From: Hypomesus transpacificus
Lineage: Eukaryota > Chordata > Actinopteri > Osmeriformes > Osmeridae
NCBI RefSeq assembly: GCF_021917145.1
Contig: NC_061070.1
Coordinates: 11,556,787 to 11,620,786, forward strand
Reading direction: 5' to 3'
DNA length: 64,000 nt
Below the pieces are notes generated by a model. It was given only the letters and a program-made list of their open reading frames with translations, was not told the DNA's origin and ran no database searches. The translations under genes and the position numbers were made by a program. The first letter of the stretch is position 1. Each line of letters opens with the position of its first letter. Positions 31,646 to 43,600 of this stretch are shown piece by piece.

Positions 31646-32322
31646 TAGAGGGGGGACAATCAAAGCGTTTAAAAGACGAGTAGTCGACAATCCATCTATG
31701 GCATGCATAATAAGACAGAATGACACTTTTCTTTTTTTATCTTAAATTTTTTTTGAGAAGTGGATTTTCTTGTCCAAACTAGAGGTTAAGAAGAACATAC
31801 ACATAGATCATTGCACTCATGATGTTTATTTTCCTTTTCAGTTTATATTTTTAGTACATTCAAGTACGAATGACACATATAAACATGCACTAATGGATTG
31901 TTCGACAACTGACCGCAAAGGTTGCCGGGAGGAGAGAGAGCGAGAGCAAGATGGAAGAGAGAATTGGAGAAAGGAGCGTTTGAAGAAGCTCTTGGAATAA
32001 AATGGAAGACATTCTCTGTGCTCATTGCATCAATACGAGATGCTTTCCAGTGCCTGACATTTCTTTTCAAGTAGCATCCAGTCACAGCTCTCGATTCTTT
32101 CCTTCTCTGTAGCAAATCCCACTTTGACACCAAGCCCATCTCTGGCTAATCTCCCACCCCAGTCACTATAATTCTCCTTACCCTGCTTGCCCTGTCTAAA
32201 CTATTGATTGCCTTCAATTCCAGACTGGCCTTTTCTTCAGCCCTGCTCCACTCCGCTCTGCTTCTTTTCCATCTAGCCTCGATCCACCTTTCCTAAAGCC
32301 AGTTCCCATTATTATCAGTCTT

Positions 32323-32378
32323 CACACACACACACGCACACACACACACTCACACACACACACACACACACACACACT
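32323..32378. repeat. CA microsatellite
   Basis: CA dinucleotide repeat with two single interruptions (CG and CT). Simple sequence only. Confidence 0.95.
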
Positions 32379-33654
32379 GTAACTCAGATCACACTCACAG
32401 TCATTGCTGCCCTTTATCACTGTCCTCGGTAGTCAGCTGTGCAAGACCACCATTTACTCTCAGTATGCTGTCAATTACCACTCCTTGTGCTGTATATTAC
32501 CAAGCTATCTCCTGTAAACAACCCCTCTGTGGTTTCTCTGTTTCTGACGCTCCCCACCTGTGTTGCTGTGTTGACCTCCCTCTTTATACTTCACTCTTTC
32601 ACAGCTGCGTTTAGCTCAAGAGATGTAATGTTAAACAAATGATTCTTCTTTGTTCCACTGGTGATTAGAAAGAGTAGAATCTCAAAAGGAGTCTGTTTTT
32701 TATATCTTTGGTAAAACATTGACAGTTACTTCAACGTAACTAAATGTTGGAGTAGTACAGTAACGGAAACAGTTAATGTACAATGTCGTTTTGAAAATGT
32801 TGTGCAGATGAAGAAGCCTCATTGAATTTCTTTTATGAATGTCAATGTGTTCACCTATCATCATCTTAAATATTTAATGTTCAATGATGGGTGAGAGCGA
32901 GACAGTTCTCCATGACCTGTCACCTAAACAAAAGACACCCTGTCTCAAATGGAGGCTAATTGTCCCCATTAACATATTTTCCATATTCATGGTAAAACTC
33001 TGTACCCCAACTCCCAAGCCATTAGAACTAAGATCGTTCTAGGCCTAGGGGAACACATGCATGCAAATTTAGGTGGATCAGCATTTCGTGTGCATGCATT
33101 ATGAAGGATTGAGATGACTGATAACCTATCTGAGTTTTATTTATGCTTTTATGTATTTTAAAGACTTGTTTCTCATTTTCACTTACACCAGTCACTTGAA
33201 GGCCGCTATAGCAATAAACATGAATGATTCCATCTGTTTCTATAATCTGTAACAGTGCTGGAAATGGATGAATAGAGATGCCTCCACAAACCGTGAAACC
33301 TCAGTTGTATCACTCCAACCACAGGAATGTGTTATGAAAAATAAAATAAAAGAGAAGCAGTTTTTCAACAAACAGGAAGGGCACATAGATACAGCACCAT
33401 GCATGCACACAGGCAAACACACACACAGTAGGCACAGTTGGAGATGAGTTGTCGTTTCTGTCTGAGGTTTGAGGATATACTGTGAATCTACTGCAAGGCC
33501 CCAATGATCTCAAGCCCTGTCTGAGAAGTAGTTGGAACTACATCTAATCATTGAGTCTGTCCATGTCACTGGAGGGCCAGTCAGACTTATACACCACTGT
33601 ACATTTCTGACAGTGATATAGACGTATATACTGACAGTGATTTCAGACGTATAT

Positions 33655-33683
33655 TCCTGAATTTCCGCACAGGATTAATAAAG

Positions 33684-33744
<61 letters not shown>
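33655..33744 (+). mobile_element. Retrotransposon 3' tail with TATC repeat
   Basis: GAATTTCCGCACAGGATTAA followed by TAAAGTATCTATC resembles the 3' end of fish non-LTR retroelements, which typically finish with a rule like GAATTTCCCC..GGATCAATAAAGT and then a short tandem tail. About fifteen TATC units follow (33,684-33,744). Just upstream, CTGACAGTGAT and GACGTATAT are duplicated at about 25-bp spacing (33,607-33,654). Only the tail survives; there is no coding part. Confidence 0.5.
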
Positions 33745-33745
<1 letters not shown>

Positions 33746-34164
33746 CATGCTCAGAATTGGGTTTTCTGAAATGTAGTTGTAAAACACAAGATTGGAAGTT
33801 TATTACAACTACATTGCTGTTTCACAGCACATTTAGCTTTCAACTCTTTGGTGAACATTTGTTTCCATGGAGAGAATTCATCATAATCATCATCATCATA
33901 TCAGTCCTGTTTTTCTGTCCAGTTGGGTTGTGAGCAGGATATGACATCATGAGGTCGCTGGTTGTCATGTTTTGGCATGGTTGGCAGCCACAACTGCTGA
34001 TGCCTCAGCACCTGTGTGTAAACAATAATTCATCAACCCATCTGAATCATTAATCTTTGAGACAACCATATCATAAAGAAATGGCTGTGTGTGTAACTTG
34101 TGCGACACCAACCTAGCTCTTCCAATTTCCAGATAAAACAGTTTATTTGCCATTATAGTATATG

Positions 34165-35325
34165 TACTATTACAGTTCAAATTCAAGTATTTTATTGTTA
34201 GATGCACAGAACAATGTCAGACTGGGCATTGAAATTCTTAGGAGAAGACAACACAAAGCAACCTGGCATAACATAACATATGAGTACTCAGAACATACAT
34301 TACAGAACATAAATAAGACCTATGATAAGCAAAAATATAATAAACCTCCTAAATGTACAAAATAATATACAATACAGTATATTAAATCTCTTATATACAT
34401 AATAACCTATACTAACCTTAGACCTATACCAACTTAAAGACAAGTGGGGTAACAATTAGTGCAATAATGCAGATATTACAACCAGTAGCTGAAAGTGACA
34501 GTGTGTAAAGTGGCTAGTGAGAAGTGGCGAGAGTGCATCAATGTCCATTGAGAAGCCTGATGGCCTTTGGACAGAAACTATTCTCCAGTCTGCATGTGTG
34601 AGACCGAATGCTTCGGTATTGCCTGCCAGAAGGCAACTGGGCAAAAAGACTGAAGGATGGGTGGGTGGTAACAGTCTCTCAGAATCCTGCCAGCTCTCCT
34701 GAGGCATCGTGTGTGGTAGGTGTCCTGTAGGGCTGGGAGCTTCCTGCCAATGATGAACTCAGCAGACCTGGCTACACTGCGTAAGACCTTACGGACCCTG
34801 TTCGTGCAGCTCCCATACCACACTGTGATGCAACCAGTCAGTGCGCTCTCCATTGTGCATCTGTAGAAGTTAGTGAGGATGAATGAGTCCATGCCAAACT
34901 TCTTCCGTCTCCTCAGGAAGAAGAGGCGTTTCCGGGCCGCTTTGTCCACCGTGTCCGTGTGAGCAGACCAGGTGAGGTCATTGCTGATGTTCACCCCGAG
35001 GAACCTGTAGCAGCTGACCTTTTCCACTTCGGATCCGTTGATGTGTAGTGGTGCATACTCCTCTTCCTGCCGCCTCCTATAGTCCACAATCATCTCCTTA
35101 GTCTTGCTGACATTGAGAGAGAGGCTATTGTCCTTACATCATGATGTCAGTGTATCAACCTCCTCTCTGTGGGCTGACTCTTCACTGTCAGAGATGAGGC
35201 CCACAATGGTTGTGTCGTCAGCAAACTTAACGAGGAGGTTGGAACTGTGTGTTGCTGCACAGTCATGTGTGAACAAGGAGAGCAGGAGAGGGCTGAGCAC
35301 ATAGCCCTGGGGGATGCCTGTACAG
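34165..35325 (-). mobile_element. 5'-truncated LINE (L2/CR1-like) with RT remnant
   Basis: On the minus strand the segment from about 35,320 to 34,578 reads as the C-terminal part of a non-LTR reverse transcriptase. It holds the YVLSPLLLSLFTHDC region, the catalytic motif FADDT, and then SKTKEMIVDYRR, YRFLGVNISNDLTWSAHTD and FYRCTMESALTGCITVWYG. The last long open stretch is 34,578-35,093. One in-frame TGA stands where the family usually has Trp, just upstream of it, so the copy is inactive. The 3' part ends in CAATAAAATACTTGAATTTG near 34,180, a typical short tail. It lacks the endonuclease and the front of the RT, as expected from 5' truncation. It belongs to the L2/CR1/Rex1 group; finer naming is not possible here. 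Confidence 0.75.
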
Positions 35326-37109
35326 CATCATAACGTAAGTATCCTAAATATAACCAGAGATTTAATCATTTTAACATCATGCTTTTTTTAAACGAATCCT
35401 TTAATCCCCTATAACCTTTTATAAAAGTCACCTACTGGCGAGGCCATACTTGTTTAGTTTATGTGCTCATTTGCCTACTTACATTATGTTCTCACGAGGG
35501 ACCCTGGTCAATCTGTGAGCCATTTTTGTCAGTTTGCTCGAGAATTCCCCCATAACCGTTAATGTGGTGCAGTGCGACAAAAGCTTTTCTTTCTGTACCG
35601 TCTATTTGCTGTGTGGAGACATTTCCAAATGGTTCTATATAGTATGGTTGTGGGTGTATTAATGTGCGTTCTGCCTTAAAAAGGTTTGTGTTGTATCAGA
35701 GTTGAAAAGAAGGGTCAGAGAATGATGGCAGGATCCTAAAGCAGCAAAGCCATACTCTGATAGAAGGAAGACTGTGACATATCAACACTATCAACTTCAT
35801 CGAATTATCATCCACATATGTGTTACATTGGCATTATAATTGACCTTGTGTAACTTATTCCTGATAGAAAATGGAATTCAATTTCCTAAAGACTGTAGGA
35901 ACCCTTAATTAGTCTGTCTGTGGTGTCAGTGTTTGTTTCAGGCTCATTTGCTTGCAGTTGAAGGGGAAAACAGCTGAATTGACAAATTGTGCTAATCCAA
36001 GCATACAGTTTCTGAATATCAAAGCCATTCATTTGACTCAAACTGCACTGCATGCAGTAAATTCCATAGTAAACAACAATGTTCCGAAACTGAAAGGACA
36101 ACCAAAACATTTCAGAATCGAGATTAGTCCCATGTTTAGGCAAATATCTAATTTCATTTCAATAAAATCAGTTTCCGAGCGGTGGTTCACAGTTAGGCTT
36201 ACATCGTACAGCTCTACAATTTGAAAAAAGATAACCTAAGATTGCTAAGATACAGAACTCTTGGTGGTTAATTATTTTAAATAACTCTATATTGGTTTGT
36301 CCTACAGTGTATTGTGATATTCTACCTTTGGTTGCATGGTAAACACGCTATCTTTGTTACGTGTAAGAACCTCTTGTTTCTATATGTCATAGCTACTGGA
36401 CATGCTACTAATATTTCATAAACATTTCAGTATAGGTTCTGGCAGTTCTTTCTGTTCAAAGGGCTTGTCTATTTTTTGAGGGACCATTAAAAAAAAGTTC
36501 CAAATGAAGCTGACAAGAAAAGTAAATGGGAAAGAAAAGTGTGTGAGTTAGGAAGGGAAAAGAAAACACTTCTGATATGAATGGAGCACCATCTGCTGAC
36601 GGAACTACGGTGCATCCTCCAGTCATCTCTGTTTATTTAGTTACATTTAGCCTACTTAGCATCAATGATGTCATAGTTGAGCATTACAATGTAATATTAG
36701 CTAACAATTTTTATGCAGGGTTTTTATTTGGGTCTTATCTGTAGGCTACAAAAATATTTGTCACTTTCACTGATGGGCCATGTTAGAGAACATCATGCGC
36801 AAGTCAATGGAACATAACATGATGAATGGTTGCCATCTGTCGGCGAAAACAAAACCTGCTCTTCAGAAACTATTTTTCTAACGTTCCCTAGGTTCCCTAC
36901 AGGTTCCCCAAAGTTGAGATTTTCCTAGTAGAATCTGATATTTTGGATGCAGGTATGAAATCAGTAACAGAAATCAGTAATTTACAATCTTGCAAATAAT
37001 AATTTACACGGCGTTTTTGAGCCAGCTGCGTTCATAAACATGCGTTCAATATGATCGGCCCCAGAGGCTACGCGGTGTGCACCTGATCCGACAGCTCCCT
37101 GCCTACAAG

Positions 37110-37196
37110 CCAATCAGATTTTAGCGTAAACAAACGATTGCGTCATCGGTGTTATTGTGCTCAGGATGAGCCCAGCTAGCAAGCTAGCATAAAAGA
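37110..37196 (+). promoter_or_regulatory. bnip3: bnip3 promoter elements
   Basis: A CCAATCAG box (37,110), an ATF/CRE-like TGCGTCAT (from 37,139) and a TATA-like CATAAAAG (37,189-37,196) are spaced as in a proximal promoter. They lie about 110-200 bp upstream of the bnip3 ATG. Mammalian BNIP3 is hypoxia-induced through ACGTG sites. The only nearby ACGTG I noticed is at 37,433-37,437, inside intron 1, and I do not claim it is functional. Confidence 0.5.
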
Positions 37197-37307
37197 CAGA
37201 GAACTGAAGTTCACAACTGTACTTGTCGGTCCTTATCGTCTATTGAAATTAGTTTGAATTAGTTTTATGTGGGATTAGTTTTCCGTTCTGTGTTAACACA
37301 AGATTCA

Positions 37308-38557
37308 ATGTCGATTAAAAGGGATAGTTCAACTGAGGAGAGCTTACAGGGTGAGTTATAGAGATGTTCTAGAGCTAGCTAGTTCTAGTTAAGAACATCT
37401 CCTAAAAGCTAGTTAGCAAACCAGGCCACATAACGTGTTGTGACATGTGGTTTAACGTAAGCCTTCAAAATTGTATCGATTTGTCCACATTGTATGGCAT
37501 GTCTAAATGTAAAACAGATACATGACATGTCTACTTTGAATGCGGTTGTAGGTTCCTGGATAGAGCTAAACTATGGCACGAGCTCTCAGGGTCCACAGGG
37601 GACTGGGAGCGGGGAGCAGATCTCCAGTATGCAGGTAGACCTGGAGAAATTGCTGCTGGACGCACAGCACGAGTCAGGCAGAAGCAGCTCCAAAGGAAGC
37701 TCCCAGTGTAACAGGTCCGATTACCAATTAAAGTGTGTCATACTGCTTTAGTTGAAAGTGTAAGCTGTGTCATTGCAACCATCCAAGGGCTAGTGTAGAA
37801 TCAATGACTCATAGACCCTCCATGCCCTCGTGAACATTCTCTCACTTTCTACAGTCCCCCGAGATCACAGACTCCGCTTCATCTGTGTAGAGGCTCTGAG
37901 GGAAACAGTTCCCAGGTACTTACAGCCTACATGTAACAGACTTAGCTAACCTATCGGCAACCATAGACTTGACACTAATGTCATTGTTTTAGTCTGAAGA
38001 AGACTACCAAGAGAGAAGACAGGAAGTAGAGAGCCCGATGAAGAAGAATGCTGATTGGATCTGGGACTGGTCAAGTCGACCTGAGAACAACCCACCGAAG
38101 TATGTAGCTAGGAATCTCCCCTGTAGTTTTAGGCCAGATGGATAAGTTCTGAGGAAACCACTTTTAAACTGACCCTATATTGTGTGTATGTGTCTTCTGC
38201 AGGCAGTTCCAACTGAAACACCGTAGACGCTCAGGAAACCTCAGCATCAGGAACACTAGTGTCATGAAGAAGGGTGGCGTTCTGTCACCTGACTTCCTGA
38301 AGCTTATCCTGCCCTCCTTGATCATCTCTCACATAGTGGCAGTTGGCCTGGGGTAAGATACAGGGATGTTTAAAGGAATTCACAGGCCAACTATGGGGAT
38401 GTTGGTGCAAGGCATGTGCTGAACTTACTGTAGGGCAGCATGTCATGTTCATTATTAGGATATAGCTACAGTCTTAATTGAGTATGTCATTATTGTGTTT
38501 CTCCTTTTTCTTAGAATCTACATTGGGAGGCGTCTCACCACACACAGCGCATACTGA
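37308..38557 (+). CDS. bnip3: BCL2-interacting protein 3, mitophagy receptor
   Basis: A tail-anchored outer-mitochondrial-membrane protein that recruits LC3/GABARAP for mitophagy. Exons: 37308-37350, 37552-37714, 37855-37915, 37993-38099, 38203-38352 and 38515-38557, giving 188 residues (human 194). The LC3-interacting motif is W17-I-E-L20 after Ser16. [20 protein letters not shown] and the conserved [14 protein letters not shown] follow. [18 protein letters not shown] is the BH3-like segment that leads into the membrane anchor (about 156-178). The anchor keeps the dimer motif S167-H168 with G175 and G179, and ends [10 protein letters not shown]. The exon 2 donor (GTCCGA) is weak, yet both flanks match the family. 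Start context has A at -2 and -1. bnip3 rather than bnip3l is favoured by length, the short N-terminus and the adjacent ppp2r2d, but a fish duplicate elsewhere is possible. Confidence 0.92.
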
Positions 38558-38779
38558 GGATGAAGTGTTGTGATGTAACCTTTCACATGGGTGTGACTCA
38601 TACAGTTGAGCATGCCTGAGAACAGGTCTGAGATCAGGGCAGTATGGTCACGTGACATGCTATTTTAGCTTTGATGGCTTGATGTCATCATCAGCAAGGC
38701 ATTGGCTTGCTGCTTTCCCCTCACCTCCCCTTCCAAAACATGCCTTTCAAAAAATGATGTGCTGCCATTTCACAGCCTG

Positions 38780-38823
38780 TCACTTTCACTGGCTATCACT
38801 TTCACTGGCTATCACTTTCACTT
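38780..38823. repeat. bnip3: Short tandem repeat in bnip3 3' UTR
   Basis: The 16-bp unit CACTTTCACTGGCTAT is repeated almost three times. It lies in the 3' UTR about 220 bp after the stop. Confidence 0.8.
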
Positions 38824-39093
38824 GATTCTTTTTCATATCTGTTACGATTAAATGATAATGACATTAAGTAGTTGGTTTATTTTGATGGTAGTTTAGTTGA
38901 ATTTCCTTTTTAAATATCTTCCTGCACTAATTTTCACACAGTATCATGTAGATTCATATGTTTGTAATGTTTTGCTTACATTTTGTTAACATTGAAAATA
39001 TTAAAAGGGAATGCAATGTGACAGTTCAAACAATTGAAAGTAATTGGACAATCATTGTTGGATTTTGTTGTTGTCCAAAACCTTAAAATACAG

Positions 39094-39099
39094 AATAAA
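39094..39099 (+). terminator. bnip3: Poly(A) signal of bnip3
   Basis: AATAAA lies about 540 bp past the stop codon. It sits 21 bp from a reverse-strand signal for the convergent gene ppp2r2d. Confidence 0.6.
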
Positions 39100-39120
39100 A
39101 AAATACAATTGTAGTTGGTT

Positions 39121-39126
39121 TTTATT
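39121..39126 (-). terminator. ppp2r2d: Candidate poly(A) signal of ppp2r2d
   Basis: TTTATT on the plus strand is AATAAA on the gene's strand. If used, the 3' UTR is about 1.5 kb and its end overlaps the end of bnip3. An alternative upstream signal for the same gene is at 39,222-39,227. Confidence 0.45.
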
Positions 39127-40610
39127 TACTAGCAAACACCTTCAACGAGTGACAGACTAAGGATTGTTTTCTCGATCATTCAATGAATGCCACAGACAAG
39201 CACAAATGAACACAATTAGATTTTATTCAACTTTGGTCAAAATAATTAAACAAGTGAATACATTGCCACTAAGTTGAGGATCAATGGACAGAGACAGCAT
39301 TGTGTTTCCATTTTAATAACATAATCAGTACATGTTCCTTGTATAGGCAACCGTCATTTTTCCATTTACCTGGAAAAAGATCAACATTTGCACTACGCAA
39401 TTCTGATTGGAGTGGCAATCCAAATATCGGCACATATAAGAGGCTTGTCTTAATGTCCTACTCTTCACATAAAGAACCATAAACTCTGCATGTTTTGGAG
39501 GCACTCGGTATCATTTTAACTGTATGGTGTGCAATAATCCTCCTTTTAACTAGTATATCTGGTATTTTAAAAGACAGCCACAAATAGCAGCAGTAATATG
39601 AGGACATACTGTAAATCTATACAACAGGATTTAAAAATAATGCACATAAGGTCTGTAAAACTTTAGGGGTCATAACTTGTAGCTGTCATTGATAGTATTA
39701 AGGCTGCAGATTCCCTTTGTCCTGTGTGGCCCATCTCCAGACATGTTTTCAGCCTGCATCTTTAATAATCAACCAATAGATGTAAATGTTTTGACACATG
39801 ATCGTTCCCCAACAGTGGTTCTGAGCCTAAGTAGTTTCTTTTACAAGATTGCTTCAGAACTGCTTATAGACAGTGGCGTGACTGGACATAATTTTTTCCA
39901 TCTTTCTACAACATAAACACATGCAAAGCAATAAAGAGCATCATGATGTGATACATAGTTCTAAATTTGAAAACACATCTGAGTTTTTGTTACTTTTATT
40001 AGGTGGATGACACCATTAAGTGTTCTTGGGTAGATACAGTTAGTGAAATAATGTCACTACGTCGAATGGTGTCAATTAGGGATGAGGAATAGCAAGGTGT
40101 TGAGAAAAGTCTGTTTTCCAAATTGATGACAACCTGAATACATGGTCATTGGGGAATGTTAACAGGTAGGCCTACAGCACACCAATCCATGTATCATAAA
40201 GGTCAAAAAGTGTCGTCTTAAGGTGGTATGCTGTTGACAAGACGTCATTCCCAGGGCTCTTTAGAGTTCAGTCATTAAATAATGAAACGGAGGCTCAAAA
40301 ATGTTGACAAACACCCACGTTCAAGAGTTTGACCTCTTATGAGGGCCATTCCATTGTTTTGACCAAAGTCTGTTTTCTGGGTCTGAGGGTCTGCATTGGC
40401 TTGTTACCAAGGACAAAAAAAACAGGCATCAGACCCAAAATAAAACAAGCCTACTGATCAACCTCTTGCAGCAACAAAAGGAGACAAATGCTTTCAAATT
40501 CTTCACCAGGACAACAACGCTGTTTCTTCTTTAACAGACAGACTGACAGGTAGGCTTAACAACGCAAGAACGGTAAAGCCTGGTCATCGAAACACGCTCT
40601 CAACTCCTTG

Positions 40611-43600
40611 TTAGTTGATTTTGTCCTGGAAAATGTACAGGTTGTTGGTGGCCGCCACGGCGATCACATTATCTTTGGGGTGCCAGGCTGTGTGGAGGAT
40701 CTTCTTGTTGAAGTCTAAGCTGTCCACGCTGATCTCATCCTTCTTTCTCTTGCCACCAGTGGACACCTTGCGTGATTTGAGGGTGGCCCGGGGTTTGCTG
40801 CTCTCACGGGACGCCTCCAGGGTGATATCCCTCCTGGTGTTGCGGTCAAACATCCGGAAGAAGTTGTTATAGGAGCCGGTCATGATGGCACTGAGAGAGA
40901 GAGGCATGGCATTTGAGAGATTGGCATTTGTTAGAGACATTTAAGGCTGTGGATTCTTGTATCATCCACTTATTTTGGCAGGCTTATCAAAATGTTTTAA
41001 GGACACGTACAACAATGCAGGTCTGCTAAAAGACAAACGGTGGATAAAACTACTGGGGCATACCTGTCGCTGCCATTCCAGCAGCACTCAAATTTGTCAA
41101 ATATGCAGTCATTTTCATACAATGAGCACAGTTTGCTGCGAAGGTATTCATGGACCTGGAACAGAAGAAATGAATGATTTACTTATTACTTAATTATTTA
41201 CTTCTTCAGTTAATCATACTACTTAAATGGCGTTGTTGACCTTAAATCTATTTCTGGGGAATTTGATGACTGATTGACAGAAAGCAGGAAGCATTTTTCA
41301 AAGCATATTTAACTTTACCCAAGGTAATATGATACTGTATGTTGACTTTACATGGACTAAAATATACAACTAGAGTACCTGATAGGTTTCCACAGGCCTA
41401 TTCTCCATGTTGAGGTCCCACACTTTGACTGAGAGGTAGTCCCGTGTCATCATATAGCGCCCGCTGTGACTAAACTTCACATCTGAGATGGAGGAAATGA
41501 TTTCTGAGAAAAATGACCTGCTGCTTGGATCCTCAGGCTCCTCAAAGACTGGGAAAAAGAGAAATACGTAATCAATATATATTTGATACATTTCATGTAG
41601 AAACTAGAATCAAACTTTGGCATAGCATTTTCTCTTTAGGCTGAATCCCAATATTCTGTCTTACCCCTACCCCTTACCTTACCCCTTGCCCTTGCCCTTG
41701 CGTCTCGAAACTGAGAGGTAAGGGATACATAACCCTATGAAATAAGACACCACTTGGTTACGGTTCTGTATATCGATGTCTCCAAAGCAAGTAGTGTTAT
41801 GCACCGATATCAAACAAAATTCGCTGCTAATGGAGTTTAGTTAAACTGTAGACATGCATGGAGTCCATTCAAGGCTAATCAGAGAAATGCAGGACTGTTG
41901 TGCAAATCAACAATGTAACGTAAGCTTAACAAACAAGCTTTTTTTTTTTTACGTTTCAATTAAGAACATGGTTGCAAATACATATGTACGGCACTGTGTT
42001 GAGCACAAAACAAGACCCCTCGATCAGAGAGAGTATTGGGACACCACTAACTCTCACGTGAACGCGGAAAACTAAGGGCTAGGGGTAAGGGGTTGAGGTA
42101 AGACAGAGTATTGGGATTCGGCTTTAGTCTCTTAAGAGCCATACTCACACTTAGTGTGCCTGTCACAGAGTGCTGCAGCTCGCATGTCACAGAGACGGAT
42201 GGTGCCTTTGCTACTGCTGTACACAAATACATTACATTGGTGAGGGTGGCATTCAGCAGCTGTGATCACTTCTGTCAGCTCCTCCATGTTGGCCGGCTTG
42301 ATATCTACAATATCTGGGGTTACACCCTGTTAAGGGCAAGCCATGAACTATCCATGTAGTCGCTATCATACATCCCAAGCATTGCTTGAATGGATACTAT
42401 TGTATTAATACAGACATCAGCTAAAACACCAGCAATAGGAATTGAACCAGTCACTTTCTGACAAAGGATACTAAAACTACGGTCTGTGATCTCCATGTGC
42501 CACAGGTTTATTCTTAGGTCGTCTGCGGAGAGGTACGTTTCATGATCGCTATTTACAGAAATGGAATTAATGTGATAGGTGTGCGCATTTGCAAAGATCC
42601 TCCTTGGGCTTGCTTCTACCATAAGGTCCATTGGCATTATCACGGGTACCTGTGGGTATGAAACACATTCCTTTTAGAAAGCACAGGCTTCAGTGTGAGG
42701 TCATATAGTATTTACAATATGTAGAATATGTGCTGAGACATAAGAAGGCATCTACAGAAGCATACCCGCAGTGACGTAATTCTAAAGGGATCTCTGAGTC
42801 GTCCATCTTCATCTTTTAGGTTGTAGCCTTCAGCTCTTTTGTCTCTTTCACTAATTTTCCACAATTTGATTGTTTTATCTGCACAAACATTGGAATGCAT
42901 TTTGGTAAACATGATTCCCTTTTTACAGTTGAAACAAAAGTTATAAGTAACAGACTAGATCATAGCAAAGGCTAAAAAAGCTCTTACCATTTGTTGAGAG
43001 TAGAAAGTGAGCAGCGTTTTGTTGGGGTAACCATCTTATTTTGTTAATTTTCTCCTCAATTTCTAAACTTTTCAAATAGTCAAACTCAGGTTCATGACTC
43101 TGAAAAGTGCTGTAGACATTATATTCCCCTCTCAGGTGTGGTCGATTCTTCGACTGAAAAAACAAAATACATTTGCTGATATTTCTCATTCTCAACATCG
43201 AAGGCTTCATATGCCATGTTACAGCACTGGTCAGAGAATGGAATGGAAATGTGCTGGCCTGGATGATGACCCAAAAAAAGAGCTAGCTAGGCCTACATTT
43301 TCCTATGTGCAGTAGTATGCTTCTTGCAACATGTTGCATACATGTAGCCTGTAATTAAATGCTCACCTCTTCTTCATGTTGAAATATGACCACTCTGCCT
43401 CCCTTATCACCAGTTGCAAGCAGCTCCCCAGAATAATTAAACTCAACTGTTGAGATAATATCAGCTGAAAGAAATAAAATGATTTCAGTAATGTTCCTCA
43501 TTTGCATTGAAATGTGTAAATTACATTGAGACAACATATTACACAAATAAACCGGAGCCTATACACACAGGGAAGCATATGATGGTGAAAATAAAACCCA

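Larger units (their letters stand above)
28940..37100. other. Gene-free interval adra2a-bnip3
   Basis: About 8 kb with no recognisable protein-coding exon on either strand. Contents that can be named are a purine-rich GA tract near 30,010-30,100, a G15 run at 31,631-31,645, a CA microsatellite at 32,323-32,378, a retrotransposon tail with TATC repeats at about 33,655-33,744, and a truncated LINE at about 34,165-35,325. The rest is AT-rich. It separates genes that in human lie in 10q25 from those in 10q26. Confidence 0.55.

Noticed and set aside
37433-37437. ACGTG as a hypoxia response element of bnip3
   Set aside because: A five-base motif in intron 1 with no supporting neighbours; not separable from chance.
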